Source: Entoloma clypeatum
Taxonomy: Eukaryota > Basidiomycota > Agaricomycetes > Agaricales > Entolomataceae
Assembly: GCA_963565915.1 (NCBI GenBank)
Contig: OY751485.1
Span: 3,782,001-3,846,000 of the forward strand
DNA length: 64,000 bases
Direction: 5' to 3'
In this document: in pieces, positions 47,490-60,996 of the stretch
How positions within the stretch are numbered: position 1 is the first letter of the stretch
Layout: every line of letters begins with the position of its first letter
Position numbers and translations under genes: made by a program
The notes under the pieces: model-generated
What the model was told of the DNA's origin: nothing
Databases searched by the model: none
What the model saw: only the letters and a program-made list of their open reading frames with translations

Positions 47490-48537
47490 GCCATGAGATC
47501 AGCGCGATCAGCTTCCAACGCAGACCATTTCGGGAAGTTCCAGGGAGATCAGATCATTGCTAAGCAGTTTTTTAATTCGCCTCAACTGCAGAATGACATG
47601 CAAAGCACGTGAGCTGCCGTACTAGAGACGTCTTGGGAACTGATTCATATTTCCTTTTAGAAAGTAAGATGGTAAGTATGGAGTCCCGACCATCTCGCAA
47701 GGCGCTTCTGATGCGGCCAATGTTCGTGGAACTTCAGTAGCTTTACTATCAATGCAATTGGACGACATGTGTGGGGGAAATATATATGGGTATTCTGGGC
47801 AGGCGGTGGTAGTCTCCTGTAGGCAGACGATCGCAATCGGTAATCCTCGTCGTTGCTGGTGGCGCGACATCGTCCTCACCGCCATCGAGAGCTAAGTTAC
47901 TGTAGAAATCAACACTCGCTTGCCGCCATCTTGCCGCTCTCATATTTAAACTCAGACGGAACGAGTCATCGTGTGGACGACGAATTAGCGTCGAATGTCA
48001 CGCACAGAATAATGTCGGGTTTGCTTATTGCGGGGATGCTCGGGGACGATGTCATGTTCAAGGTCGCAATGGGCTGGCGTACGCATGCTTGGGCGCCCTG
48101 AATTCGGATTTTCGTTCACTGGAAGTTGTCAACACGAGCTACCGCGTGGGCCCATGTGTACGTAACTAATTCTGTAGAGGTTGTCCCCACGGGGCTGATA
48201 TTAGATCTGCGACCGAAGAAACAGATCTTGTACTTGCCGGAACTCCTTTCGCAAAATGCTGTTGATTTTTTGATCGCGTGTAATGGACACCTTGTGATGT
48301 TTTTCATCAAAAAGTTGGCAGGGCTTGTGCTGGATCCAGCGACAACTCGAGGACTCCGACTTCTCCCAGAACCTGACCATATGGTTGCCATGAGTTGCCG
48401 TCTCCCTGGGCGATCCAATCTGTCGTAGTATCATCTGGTGTTGCCGCCGTTAAATGCGCCATTGAATAAAGCGTTGTCCCCTCTCGTCTCCTTCCTCCTG
48501 TCCTCGCGTCGACCTTCCTCGAGTGTCATACGTGCCA
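47490..48537. other. Poorly resolved kilobase between two genes
   Basis: No exon chain I trust. The minus strand has possible 5' exons of the 47076-47489 gene. The plus strand has a 100-codon frame at 48126-48428, with a fully antisense frame of equal length on the minus strand, so coding strand cannot be decided. The right end holds the promoter of the DUF3712 gene. I see no tRNA, repeat or transposase remnant. Confidence 0.3.
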
Positions 48538-51500
48538 ATGGAGGAAATTAGGCCTGCCAGGCCCGGCAGCGGTATTGCAGGCGTCGCATCTGAGAGCAAC
48601 CGAAGCTTGGCAGCCTCCTTGAGAGGTGCGCTATGTCTTTCTTTTCTCCCTCCTTTCTCACATCTCCTTCCAAGAACATGCTGCCCCAATATCTGGCTCG
48701 CGATTTTCTGAAGGTCCAGCTGCTACATCAGGCGATCGGCAGCTTGCGGCGACCTCGCAGCCCTTCTATAAGCGACGCTGGTTCATCATCTCTCAAATTG
48801 TGATGATTCCACTGGGCATCGCTTTACTATTCATCCTTCTCTTTCCTGTCGTTCGGGCGCTCGTTCAGTTGATTGTCAATAAGTCAACCTTGGACGTCCA
48901 GATGGCGACCATTTCACAGCCACAGAACAACAGGTCAGTCTCTTCGTCGACCCCTGATGTAAGTGGTATAACTCGCGTTCTTTACAGTTTCGCTTTGCGT
49001 TTGCAAGGGAATGTATGCGTGTTTTTTTGTCTTCTCGTCCCCCGTTGATGGTTATCAGGTCGCCCATACCAGTTCCATTTCCGCCCTGATCGAGTTCACG
49101 GAGCAAGTAAACGTTTCGTGGGTAGTCGACACCAAGACTCAAGTACACATTGGATCCATGAATTTGTCTGGTCTTTCAGCCAAGAATGGGCGTGCCCTGA
49201 TTGATCAAAACACAACTTTCAATATCGACGATGAACTTGCTTTTGGTCAATTCTCGGGTCAGCTCATCACGTCGCAGAACTTCACATGGCGTCTGCAAAG
49301 TACAAACTTACGTGTCCATGCCCTAAAATTCCCAGTCGCCAAAGGCGTCAAATTTGACAAACTCGTTACCCTGAAAGGTAGGATCGCGTTCGCCACTGCG
49401 AAAATGTCTGATTTTGGCCCCTATGATCAGGCTTCAACAGTTTTAATGGCAACGTCGTCTTGAAAGACCTGCAGCTCCCAAGCGATAACCCAGCAGGGGG
49501 CATCGATTTCGCAGCTACGACGGAAATCACGAATCCTAGGTAAATACGAAATCACCGACACCGCGCTGATAGCTGAATCTTCCCTAGCCCTTTTGCCATC
49601 AATCTTGGCACTGTCGTTTTTGGACTCTCATATCAGAATGTAACACTCGGAAAAGGTACTGGCTACAACACTGTCATTGTGCGTCGCTTGCCTCGAATGG
49701 CTTACGGACCCTTGAAGCTTAATCTGTTTATCTGTCCTTTTGCTCTAGGCGCCAGGGCCCAATGATATTATTCTTACCGGAGTTTTGGAACGTCAAACTC
49801 GCCCTTCCGACGTGGCTGTTATCTCTCAACTGTTCACCAACTACCTCAACGGGCAATCTTCTCCTGTCATTGCTACCGGACAGTCTACAATTCAAACAGA
49901 CAATTCCACGATTTCCTGGCTGAGCCAAGGGCTTCAAGAGCTCACTCTCAATGTGCCTTTCAAATCGCCCGCCCCCATTAACCCGATCCAGAGCATAAAC
50001 ATTGGGAATCTCAATCTCGCATTTGATGAGGATACGCCGTGGAGTCCAACTGCTAATAGTAACGCCGTTCAAGCCACTCTGAGTATGTTCGCTTTCCGTT
50101 CATTGAAAACCACTCGCTGAGAAGCTCTTCAGAGCTGCCCTTCGGTTTCAACGTGGATGTTGGCCAAATCCAGAACAACTTAAACATTGTTAGTGGTGGA
50201 AATCCTGTCGTAGGACTTTCAACGGTTCGTCTGACCTTGTGACGAGTCGTGCGATTCACCCTCAAGACAACATATATCTAGCCTTTAGGAGCTTCCCAAT
50301 CATCCGTCTCAGTCCTTGGACCGACGGATACCGAAGGCACGATCAACATTACCATCTCGAACACCAAATTGTCTTGTCCCGACCCTCAACATTCGGCGTT
50401 CTCACGATTCAGTAACTCGTATTTTGGGCACACTATTTCGCTTTGCTCAATACCACTCTCTCAGATGCAAATTTAACCAGCCTCGCCAAAGCAGACTTCC
50501 TTCTTGTTGGCAGTTCTCGAGCTGTAGCCAACACGAGCATCGGTCAAATTACCTTGGACCCCATAAACATCAATGTATCAAGTAGCCTGCATGGTCTGAA
50601 TGGCCTAAATGGCCTGACCACCATTGTTGGGGTGGATGTGCAGGGAGGGACCCAAAGTGGGCTTGAGCTTGCAATTGACGGTTTGTGTTCGCTTGCCAGC
50701 TTATCGTTCGATGACGTTCAATCCGCCTTGTAGTCTCCATCCTCAATCCGTCGAGCCTTGACCTCGCTACAGGGGATCTAAGTATGTGACTTCAATAACT
50801 TCTTATTCCGCGTCCTGATGACTTCATTTTACCAAAAAGCCCTGCAGCTTCTGAGAAACGATGCGCCCATTGGTACCGCGCTTCTACCCAATTTGACTCT
50901 TCACAGGGGTACCAATACTCTCTCTGCGAAGTCAATTTTTTCGGTGAGTAGCGCGGAGAAAGCTGTCGCGACATGACTGACGCTGTTTAGCCCAACCAAA
51001 ATCCGCAAGGCCAACAAACCCTGAACGATTTCGTTGGAAGGAAAGGTCTAGAAGATATCCTTCTCCTGTCCGATAAGTTTCTTACCAAATCCGCCAGACG
51101 TGGGCCTTGTCATTGCTGGATTCAGTGGCAGTACAAATATCGCATCGTTGGTAGAAGCCTTTAGCACCCTCAATGTCTCGGTGACCCTACCAGGTTCGAA
51201 CACGAGTTTGATCAGTACAGGGAAGCTCGAAAGTGCGAAAAATAGCAAATTTTCCCAGTGGCTTTCCTGACGTTCCTTCTTTTCAGTATTGCCAACCACC
51301 GGGAAAGTAAACAACATCAGCCATGTCTCCGTGTCTCTCGTTAACCCATGGAGCGCTCCTCTCCAAATCAACAAGGTTACATCTACGGTCTCCTCGTATG
51401 GATTATCATTGGGCACAATTGAATCGACGACAGGCTTTACTGCATCATCAAAGTCTACAACAGCATCACCAACACTCGATTTGGACATGAATTTTGACCC

Positions 51501-54500
51501 TGCGGTCCTTTTTACAATTACTCGTGCTTTGGCAGTCGATGCAGGTTTGAACGTAGCCCCCTTGGACGGAATCGTCCGGCTTGGGGGAATAAACTACCTA
51601 ACCATCACAGGCCCCCCAACGATCAAGAAGAGGCAGAATGCCAACCTATACTCGTATGTGCACAGTCGGATACAAAACTCAGCCTTATTTGACCCTCTTC
51701 TACAGTGGATTCGATTTGCCTACGTTCGTGGATGCTGCGTTCAAGAAACTCCAGTCGGATGTCCAATTGGCCGCGGACGTCACGATCGGTAAGCTGAAGA
51801 AGGTCGACTGTAATATCAGGCATAATGCAACTTTGTCTCCCCAGGCGATTATCATACGAGTCTGCAATACACACAATCCAGTGTACCTATAGTAACTGAT
51901 GACAGCTTGCACCTCATCCTGCCCGTTCTCGCTCAACCCATCGTTCAGAAAATAGTCAGCGGTGCTGCCTTGGGGTAAGGACGAGCTTGCCCCAATTTTT
52001 TCTTTTCTTTCACACCTTCTCTGATCGCATGCACACTAGTATATCAAACGTTGTTATCACCAACCCTCAACAAACAGCTTTCGGTGCGAACCTTCACTCG
52101 GTCTTTTTTCCCTTTGCTTGGTCTTGACATAGAAGCAGGAACCAAGCTGAAAGGTAGCATAACAAACGCTGGCCCTTGTAAGCCCTTTGGCCCTTTCAGA
52201 AGCAGCTCCTTACATACAAAACTCCTTAGTTGACGCTGTTATATCGTTCCCTTCTGGTCTCACTGTCACATGGGCCGGAAAGCCTTTGGGAAACATCAAG
52301 ATTGGCGATGTCAAAGTGACAGGCGACGCTGGAGCCTCGATTGACGTAGAATCCACCTTCCAAGTTGCCGATGTTACCCATTTGACTGATTTTACTAAGG
52401 TCAACAACCGATTATTATGATCTCAGTCTTACTCATGATTATTTTGCAGACATTGCTTGCCACAGAATCCTTTGACTGGGAGATCTCAGGCGAAAACCTT
52501 ACAGGTGAGCAGCATGGACGTCCTCGTGTCAAATCAATATTCTAACCTTCCATGCAGTCAGTGCGCTGGGTTAGTCAGACAACGTCTTTCTGTTCTTGCT
52601 GATAACACTCTGGGTAACAGGCATCACCGTTCCCGGTATAAGCCTCGCGTCAAAAACCGTCACCTTGAAAGGCTTCAATGGGTTAAAGAACGGTGTGAAA
52701 ATCAACACATTTGACCTCCCATCGGACGATCCATCTGGCGGGATCCATCTCACTCTTGATGCGATTACGACTAATGCAAGTCTTCCAACCGCTAGTTTAA
52801 GTTTCACAGAAGTTGACGTTGTCTTTTAGCCCTCTCAAGTTGGCATTGAACTGGATTCCATTGGTTTTGACACCTATGTTGATGGCCTAGTAATTGCTTC
52901 GGTATCAAGTGCAGGAGCCGTGACCCTCGCCCCCCAGTCTTCTTCTCATCTTGCGCTCGTTGGGCGTCTTTTGCCGCAGGATTCCTCAGCCGGTCTTTCC
53001 GCAGTATCTGGAGTCTTTAATAAATTCGTTCATGGTGAAGATAGCAATGTACAAGTTCGGGGCACTAGCGCGGGATCCTCTGAGGTGCGTCGTCCCCTGA
53101 TAGTTACTTTCCAACACGTTTTCACATGTACAACAATCTCAGGTGACTTGGTTGAACCAAGCAATCAAAACGCTCCAGGTCGACACGATATTGCCTAATC
53201 GCGGGGCGCTTAATGTCATCAAATCGATTAACCTCAATGAATTGCAGCTGCAATTCACTGAAGGGACTGCATACAGTCCCCTAACGAGCAGCACTTCGAC
53301 TCAAGCAGCTTTCCAGTTGCCCTTCGGTTTCCCCCTTGACATTACTTCCTTGGAACAAACAATCACCGTCGGGTTTGAGGGTACCTCTTTCGCCCAACTG
53401 CCCCTTCCCAAGGCTTCAACGCGCACGGACGTAAATAATCGTATCATTTATCTCACGTTCTCGGACGTGCCATTCGCCGTCTTCGGGGACAAACACTCGA
53501 CTTTCGACAACTTCGTAGCTGCAACTACTCTAGGGGGAACACAAACCTTACACCTTTCTGGTTCTGCCAAGGCAGACGCAAAGACAGCAGTGGGGCTGCT
53601 TTCGCTCCAGGGAATTGATTTCTCGGTGGATACCTCCCTCGAAGGCCTTCAAGGACTGGATGCCAAACCGGTTACAGTCGGTGGTTTGGATGTCAAGCAT
53701 GGTTACTCGGATTTCCTATTGATCAAAGTAAACACGAGCCTGTTCAACCCAAGGTAAGCAACTTGACATTCCGTCTTCCCCAGCTCACGCATCTGCCGCT
53801 CAGCAATTTGACCATCAGTAAGTATTCCCGAGCGTTCCATAACACCCTTTCTAACTAACTCAACCCATATTTTAGGCACTGGCGATGTTTCCTTTTCATT
53901 GCAATTCCAGTAAGTTGTGGAACCCTCACGCTGTCGATATCCGGCTCCTGATATATTGACTCCCAGAGGAGAGACCATTGGCTCCGCCAATCTTGTGAGT
54001 GTTAGTGATACTAAATCACACTCAATATTCAACGTGTTGCTCAGGACGACCTGGTCATACATCCCGGGAACGCAAGCTACGCCACGGGTGAGTTCAAGGG
54101 AAATCTCGAAGCATTCTCGCGAACAAACCCAATTTTAGATGTGCACTTCGCGCCGAGTGGGGCCGCTGTTGACGCAGGACAGACACTTCTTCAGAACTTC
54201 TTACAAGGCATAAACGTTGACACAACCATCAGTGGCACGTCTGGCTCCACATCGATTGATTCTCTCAAGCCTGCCTTGTCTCAGATACATTTATCGCCTG
54301 TCACAATTCCCGCCCTACAACAAACTCTGATCAAGAGCGCAGCTTTGACATTCCCTTTGGATATAACCAAGACCGGCGTTGCCTCCACCTTCTTCACGCT
54401 TGTAAACCCTTTTACTGCGAGTATTAATCTGCTTGGAGTCGATGCGACGGCCACGTTTCATGGAATCCTGCTCGGAAAAATCAATAACGTGGACATACAT

Positions 54501-57500
54501 TCAAACCCCTTGCACGCGGACGGTCATTCCACCGTAACATCCCCGGTGTTACCTTTCCAGTTCAACATCGAACCCTTGGCAATTATTCAGCTCCTGACTA
54601 TCGCCGCTCAACAAGACGGTGTTGATCTCGGGCCGCTACCACTTTTATTCCAATTCCTCATCAACAATCCGCAATTTAAACCTCCTGTGCGCATGTCCTT
54701 CGTCACAGCGCTCTTTGTGTACTGATCCGAGTCAGGTCACGACCACCGTTAATACGAATGCCCCTACATGTGTCAGGTATGACGGTCTTGTAATTCCGTT
54801 TAGTGTTAACCCCCCGTCTTATCTCTAGTGGCTTACAATTCGATGCAGCTGGGGCTATTCTGAAGGCCTTAGCCGGTCTTAAAGTCGACCTGGCTGTCAA
54901 AACATCTGTGAAATTGGACGATTGTGCGTTTTCGGCTCCAGTCCTGATCTTCAAACTCTGACCTCTGTGGCATAGTTGCGACTGATTTGGCCTTCAATCA
55001 AAACAGTGTCCCTGCCATTGTTGATAAAACCGTCCTGTTTCTGGTCGGTGCTATCGCAGGGCCTATCTCTCAGCATCTCGTGGATGGAGCAAACCTTGCA
55101 TTTACAGAAGTCAATATCACGTTCGTCAATGCCAATTCCTGATTGACTACTTTTGATCACCTGCACCAGGAACATATCTGATGATGGGTTTGACGTTTCT
55201 TTGGTTGGATCTCTGACAAATGTTGGCCCTTTGGATGCCTTGATAGAATTCACAGAACCACTCAGGTGAGTGTCCTTCCCCCCCTGTGCACGATCAGTGT
55301 CTCATTTTTGCCGATAGCGTTGCCTGGAATGGCCAGGGTATTGCCACGATTGAACTTCCGCCGAGTGAGCTTTGCGTTTTCGCGTGAAAAATTCCGCACT
55401 CAAAACTGATGTGGTCAAGTCTGTGCTTTGGCTAATAAAGGAGTACCTGATTACAGAGCCAAAGGTCGACTGACAATCACCAATTCTGCCGCGTACGGTG
55501 AACTCTCATGTGTTGAAGTGAAGTAAGCTCACATTTATTCGTAGATTTACATCTTTTGCCACTGCCTTGCTGCATGAACCGAGTTTCGATTGGACCATCT
55601 CGACGCCGAAGCTTCGCCTCACAGCGCTCGGGACGATCTTCGATAATGTAATCCTGAACAAGGTCATCACGTTGAAAGCTTTCAACAACTTTCCAGGGGT
55701 CACCATCAGTAACTTCGCACTTCCATCTGATGACCCCTCTGGTGGTATTCATATCGAAACCGATTCTCTCATACCGTCAACAGCGCGTCAGTTGTCTAGT
55801 CTATTTACTTGTTAACCACTGCTGATATAGTTTGCCCAGAATTGGGTATCGATCTCGGGACCGTTACCTTCCAATCGTTCTTTAAGGAAACCCAAATCGG
55901 TCGTAAGTACCAATTCATCATAATATATTCCTTTTTTGAATGTATAATATAGCGCTCTCCGGGAGCAACCTGTTCCTTGCTCCTAATTCGAAGACGCTAA
56001 CACATCTTTCTGGCCACATCACTCCACAAAGTGGTGCAGGTTTAACCAACCTCGGCCTTCTATTTTCAGGCTTCTTGGCTGGGCAAAATCAAACTTTGAC
56101 AGTGAAAGGAGAGTCTGTGCAGCCAGCTGGATCTAACGGTCCGGTGACTTGGTTGAGTGAAGCTTTCAAGACACTGAGCCTCGAGGTTACGCTCCCTGGG
56201 CAAAAATTCGATGTAAGCGCCATATTCCTCTTGAAATATCTGAACTGGCATGATCTCATTCCCGAAAGGTGATACAATCCATTAATTTAAATGATTTGAG
56301 TGTCACCATGGTATCCGCCGATCAGGCCTTTGCGCCACCGACCAGTTCTCGATCTTCACTCGCCAAATACAAGAATCCTTTCGGCTTTTCCCTTCAAGTT
56401 GTACAGGCAGGACAAACTATTATTCTCAACGGAAACGGGGTGGATATAGCCCAGGTGAGCGAGAAATTAGGAACTCGGCAGCCCTGTATCTAACCCTATA
56501 TAGCTGGTTCTACCTCAGGTCCCCGTCAATGCTGAAGTATCCACCGGAAACATTGCTGATCTCGAGATTTCATTCCAAGACGTACCTTTAATCGCACTCA
56601 GTCCTCCGGCATTCGCTCAATTGTTTGCTGGAGTGACTCTTTTAAATGAGGTCGAGTTTTCAATCAAAGGTTCGGCCGATGTGGTGGCCAAGACAACAGT
56701 TGGTGATATTCCTATCACTGGTATACTTTTCAACGTGCCTTCCAGCCTGCAAGGTGAGTCTACATGAGAAAGCGGTTCCCACCGATTTTACCTCCCTTCC
56801 TCTAGGCATTGATTCGTTCCAGCATACGGCGACCTTGACAAATATTACGGTGCAGGGCAGCGGCGGCGCTGGGGGGAATGAGTTCATATTGACGACTACA
56901 ACAACGTCTCTGCAAAACCCATCGAACATAAGTCTTGACACAGTCGGTGTATCTCTTCCCGTCATCTATGAGAATGTCATCATTGGACGGGCCGCAATTA
57001 ACGTAAGTCGTTGAATTTGCGTTCTTGAAAAAGCTCCTGAAAGCTGGGTTGTAGTCTTTGGACCTCCATCCAGGAAGTAACTTAGCAACGACGGAATTCC
57101 ACTACCAACCTACAAATGCCAACGACACCGTTGCCCAGGTGCGTACCCAGATCAATCAATCTTGTCATCTTGCTGAAGTTGGGGGTGATATAGCAATTTT
57201 TGACCCAATTTATCCAAACGGGTGATCAATTACCACTCACAATTCATGGGGACGGTAGCAGTAGTCCCTTCCCATCCTTGAATCCTGGGCTGGCGCAACT
57301 GCAGTTGAATACAGCGCTGACTGGTAAGGAGAACCCAGTTCTCTCGACTAGAGCTCAAACGACATATCCAGGCCTCAACCAACCAAACTTGATTACACAC
57401 ATCAATGTCTTCATAGGTTTGGAGACCTTTGTCGATAATACAGTCTCAGTATCGTTTGACGTACGCAATTTTCAACACCTCCTGTTTCCGAGACATAGAA

Positions 57501-58043
57501 ATTGACACATTCGTATAGGTCCACAATCCTTTACCTGCCCCACTCGTTCTCAATTTCGTGCAATCAGATGCCGGACTAAACAATCAGATCTACGCGCACT
57601 TTAGCGAATCCTTCTCCTCGTTCGTTGTGCCTCCTGGTCAAACTGTCAACTCCGGCGTATTTGGGGGTGTTCTATTGACACAGGGGGTCCCCGCCTCTCT
57701 GGGGATTATACCGGCTGGTATCCTCGATGTGGCCGCCGCCGCTACGGTCCATGTCGGTGAAGGCGGTTACGAGATACCTTGGCTTCACATGAACCAGAAG
57801 GCTGTACCTACGACATATCAGGTTGCAGCGGTAGCGCAGCAAAAGGTCGAGCAACTTTCCAACAGCTCTGCGGCAGGTTCTACTAACACCCCAGAGGCAT
57901 CCGGTTCACTTTCGACGGCAGTGGTATTCACCCCGACTTCACAGCAGCCTTCCTCTACACTGATTTTATCTGCGGAAACATTACCTGCAGAGACATCGCC
58001 ATCGTCTGGAGCCGTCGTTGTCACTAGCAGTGCATCTAGATAA
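48538..58043 (+). CDS. Giant DUF3712 membrane-anchored protein with three long repeats
   Basis: A single gene of about 9.5 kb with dozens of short introns, coding for roughly 2,600 residues. The N-terminus is cytosolic (MEEIRPARPGSGIAG) and leads to a membrane helix (WFIISQIVMIPLGIALLFIL) preceded by KRR, so a type II topology with a huge luminal or outside part. The rest is built from DUF3712-type beta-rich modules. A block pairing LPSDDPSGGI with a WL-x-A-x-K-T-L segment recurs: LPSDNPAGGIDFAATTEIT (49477) with SWLSQGLQELTLNVPF (49916), LPSDDPSGGIHLTLDAITT (52722) with TWLNQAIKTLQVDTILPN (53144), and LPSDDPSGGIHIETDSLIP (55723) with TWLSEAFKTLSLEVTLPG (56146). Spacing is about 3.0-3.2 kb. 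The tail is Ser/Thr-rich. Function unknown; vacuolar or cell-surface lipid-binding roles are only speculation. Confidence 0.83.
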
Positions 58044-58173
58044 ACTTTATAACAGACAATAACATATACCCCTTACAAACACGGACAGTCTTCACTTGGT
58101 TATAGTTGATGTTTGTCGAGCACTTGAATTATTCATGACAGTTGTAATATTTTCATACATGTATGTAGTAAGG
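58044..58173. other. Convergent 3' spacer
   Basis: AT-rich 130 bases between the convergent DUF3712 and PIG-V genes, expected to hold both polyadenylation regions. Confidence 0.4.
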
Positions 58174-59480
58174 TCACGCAGGTGGTAAAAATGCAGCCCA
58201 CAAACCCAAAGTCATGAGACTCCACAAGAGACTCCACCAGATCCAAAGGAGACCGCATCTGAACAAGGACTTCTTCTCGGGTGGAGACAGCAAAAGCCAG
58301 GCTGCAGCCCAATAAATGGTGGGGAGAGCAGCAGATAGTCGTAATATGATCTGGGTATGTGAAAAAAAGAGGAGCGTAATGGAGAGAATGACGGTATGAA
58401 TGATATGAGGCGTTATTGTAGATGTCAGAAAAGGCGAAGCCGGTTGAATGTATTGGAGCGCCGAAGAGGGAAATAACCTGTTGCGAAGGAGCGGGAAAAG
58501 GCCCCAAAGTATGTGATGAAGGGAAAACGCAAGCAATAGCGCAACTGGTGGGGCGGCGACGAGGAAGTTAGGAAGCCGTGCGAGGGACCAGTAGCGCAAA
58601 AAGCCGACGTTCCAGTATTTCGATTGGACGTATGTGTAGATGGAGGACGGGCGGCAGAAACACCAAGGTGGGGCGTGTAGAGATGGACTGGGTGTGCAAA
58701 ACAGTTGGTATGCAAGATAGTTGTAGTAGACGAAGGGGGAGGCGACGGCCGCGGTGAGCACGGCGGCATACACTACCCTAGGTAACGAGTTCTGAAGGGA
58801 CGTAGATGGTGAGATGAAGGAGCCGGGGGAAGAGGGTACGGACCTTTTCGCGTCTGAGAAATGGATGAACGACGAGACCCCAGATGATGTAGCCACCGAG
58901 TAGAACGCCGTTCGAGCGAAATGCAGTGGCGATGGTAAAGCAGATGGTCGCAAATACCCATTGTTGCCGTGCTGCATGGAGCATGCCTAGTAAGGGATGT
59001 TGCGTAAGTTCGTGACGGGGTGCTATGGCTGAGAGGGGTACCTTTGAAAGATAGAAATGTGAAGAAAGGCTCAGCATACGGGGCGAAATACAGGGTCGGG
59101 GGACTAGTGGGAAGGAGGGCGACGAATGTGACAAGGCGGGCAAGCGATGGCGAGGCGGGGAAATGGTGGAGGGAGAGCTGGTAGAGGGTGGTCGTCGACG
59201 CGCATGCAAGGACGAGCAAGGCGACAGGCCACCAGGCGAGACCCACGACGCTTACAAGGTACGGCGTCGCAGGGAGGAATGCCCACTGGTGTTCATATGC
59301 ATAGCCGTCATCGGCCACGGCGGCAAAGTGGAAGCTGTCCCAGCGCATGAGTGGCCATAGCGAGGCGCGGACAAGGCGTGGCGACGCGTCAAACAGCGGA
59401 AGCAGACAGGTAGCGGCGTTGAGGACGGCGAAGGAGACGAGCCAGGCGACGGTGGTCGCGGCGACAACTTGAAGATGCAT
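58174..59480 (-). CDS. GPI18: GPI mannosyltransferase 2 (PIG-V/Gpi18)
   Basis: ER membrane enzyme that adds the second mannose to the GPI-anchor precursor. The start at 59480 gives MHLQVVAATTVAWLVSFAVL, the first membrane helix. The family's luminal motif is seen as LMRWDSFHFAAVADDGYAYE, and a second as LYFAPYAEPFFTFLSF. Further exons add TAFRSNGVLLGGYIIWG and YVQSKYWNVGFLRYWSLARL, and the C-terminus has several more helices. Introns lie near 59042-58985 and 58845-58790. The protein has about 400 residues and eight or so helices, as expected. It is 31 bases from the start of the divergent peroxisomal protein gene. Confidence 0.93.
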
Positions 59481-59511
59481 GTGAATGTTCCCCCTCCCTG
59501 AGTCTCCCTCC

Positions 59512-60977
59512 ATGCCCATCGTTCTAGTCGACTTTGTCCGCTCCGTACCCCAGCCCCTCACTGCCGTCCTCGTCCAGCTTGCTCCTTTCATCGCCGGAGC
59601 GCGTCACGGCCTCGAGATCGCCAGTTGGCGCCAGACCTGGCAACGGGCATGGCTCGCTGTCGCGTTCTGGTGGGCGATCTGTCTATCCGCCGAAACTGCT
59701 CTGCGGTATCTGCTGCCGTTGCTCGTGTTCGCTGTGCTCCTCGTTCTGCAGCGTCGCAGACCGGCGCTCGTCCTCACCACAGAACAGAGTCTACAAGCCG
59801 TTGTGACTGACCTACAGACCATCTATTCACTTCTCCCCCGCCCGCCCCCGCAGCCTTCCAGTCAAGGCACGGCCCTCCGCATCGTCAGCATCTCGTACCC
59901 CCCCTATCTCCTCCTCACCTACTGCGTTCCCATCCGCATCCTCCTCGCTCTTGCTGGAACCCTCCTCCTCCTTATCCGTGCCCCATTCACCGGTCTTGCC
60001 ATTGCCGTTTTCTTTCGTAGCGCTTGGTGCCGGTTCACTTTACGCTGTGTCCTCTCCTTTCTCACTGCGCAACCCCTCCCACCGATTATCCTTTCTCACC
60101 AGCCAACGACAACGTCCCCGACTGCAGCTCCTGAGCTTTCCTTCCTCTTTACCATATACGAGAACCAGCGCTGGTGGATGGGCCTCGATTGGACAGCTGC
60201 TCTCCTGCCAAACGAGCGACCCTCATGGTGTTCTTCGCCTCCTGTCCACTCACCCGTTTCTCCTCCGAGTGCCTTCGCACTCCCTGCATCAACAACCGTC
60301 TTCTTGTCCGACGCGAAGGGGAAACGCGTCAAAAGAACAGCCATTTGGCGTTGGGAGGAGCCAGAATGGAAAGTCCTAATCCGCACCGACACAGGCCGGC
60401 TCAGTCGTGTGGACAGGACTGTCCCCGATGACACCTTGCCGCCCGCGGGAGGCAGCGGTAGCAGGCTGTTGAAAGCCGCTGGGAAAATGCGCGAATCAGG
60501 CATCATAGGCAGCAATACTGGGAACGGGAGCCATGATAACGATGCCGGGTTTGATGGAGGTCAAGGATTTATTGAAGAGGATTCCATTGCTACTGATCCG
60601 GACGGTTGGATTTATGGTGATAACAAGTGGGAGGCACTGAGTAGCAAGGGTGGCATCGGCAAGGTATATTATGCCAAATTAAATATGATTCAGATGTTCA
60701 TTCATCTTGCTTGCAGTACACCCGCCAGCGCCGATGGACACGCGTGGCGGTTGTTCATGAAACAGTCCAAGATGTCGAGGACGGGCCGACAGGCGTCGAA
60801 ATCATCGATCCCAACATTGATCCTAGCAGTACAGCTACAGAGACCGATTCCATTCGATTACCACCAATGCTAGATCAGGATGTCACTGCGACAGGGACAA
60901 TTGCGAATTCGGTCGACGAGGAAAGCCCTCTAAGGCAGCGTCTGCGGATAGCCCTTTCTAAACCTTCCAGCGGATAA
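59512..60977 (+). CDS. Dysferlin-domain peroxisomal membrane protein (Pex24/Pex30-like)
   Basis: Two N-terminal hydrophobic segments (AWLAVAFWWAICLSAETALR and LLPLLVFAVLLVL) and two more (YLLLTYCVPIRILLALAGTL, RAPFTGLAIAVFFRSAW) form a reticulon-like membrane region. It is followed by dysferlin motifs: ELSFLFTIYENQRWWMGLDW (DysF N) and DPDGWIYGDNKWEALSSKGG joined across an intron to YTRQRRWTRVAVV (DysF C). In yeast Pex28-Pex32, this layout marks ER-peroxisome contact proteins that limit peroxisome number. The intron is 60664-60717 (GTATAT to TTGCAG). The ATG at 59512 was preferred; one at 59485 is in frame but close to the divergent PIG-V start. The stop at 60977 lies just 19 bases from a retrotransposon LTR. 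Confidence 0.85.
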
Positions 60978-60996
60978 CCATGGATTGATGTATCCT

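Noticed and set aside
48126..48428. 100-codon plus-strand frame
   Set aside because: An antisense frame of the same size exists, no family is recognised and no splice partners were found, so I did not call a gene.
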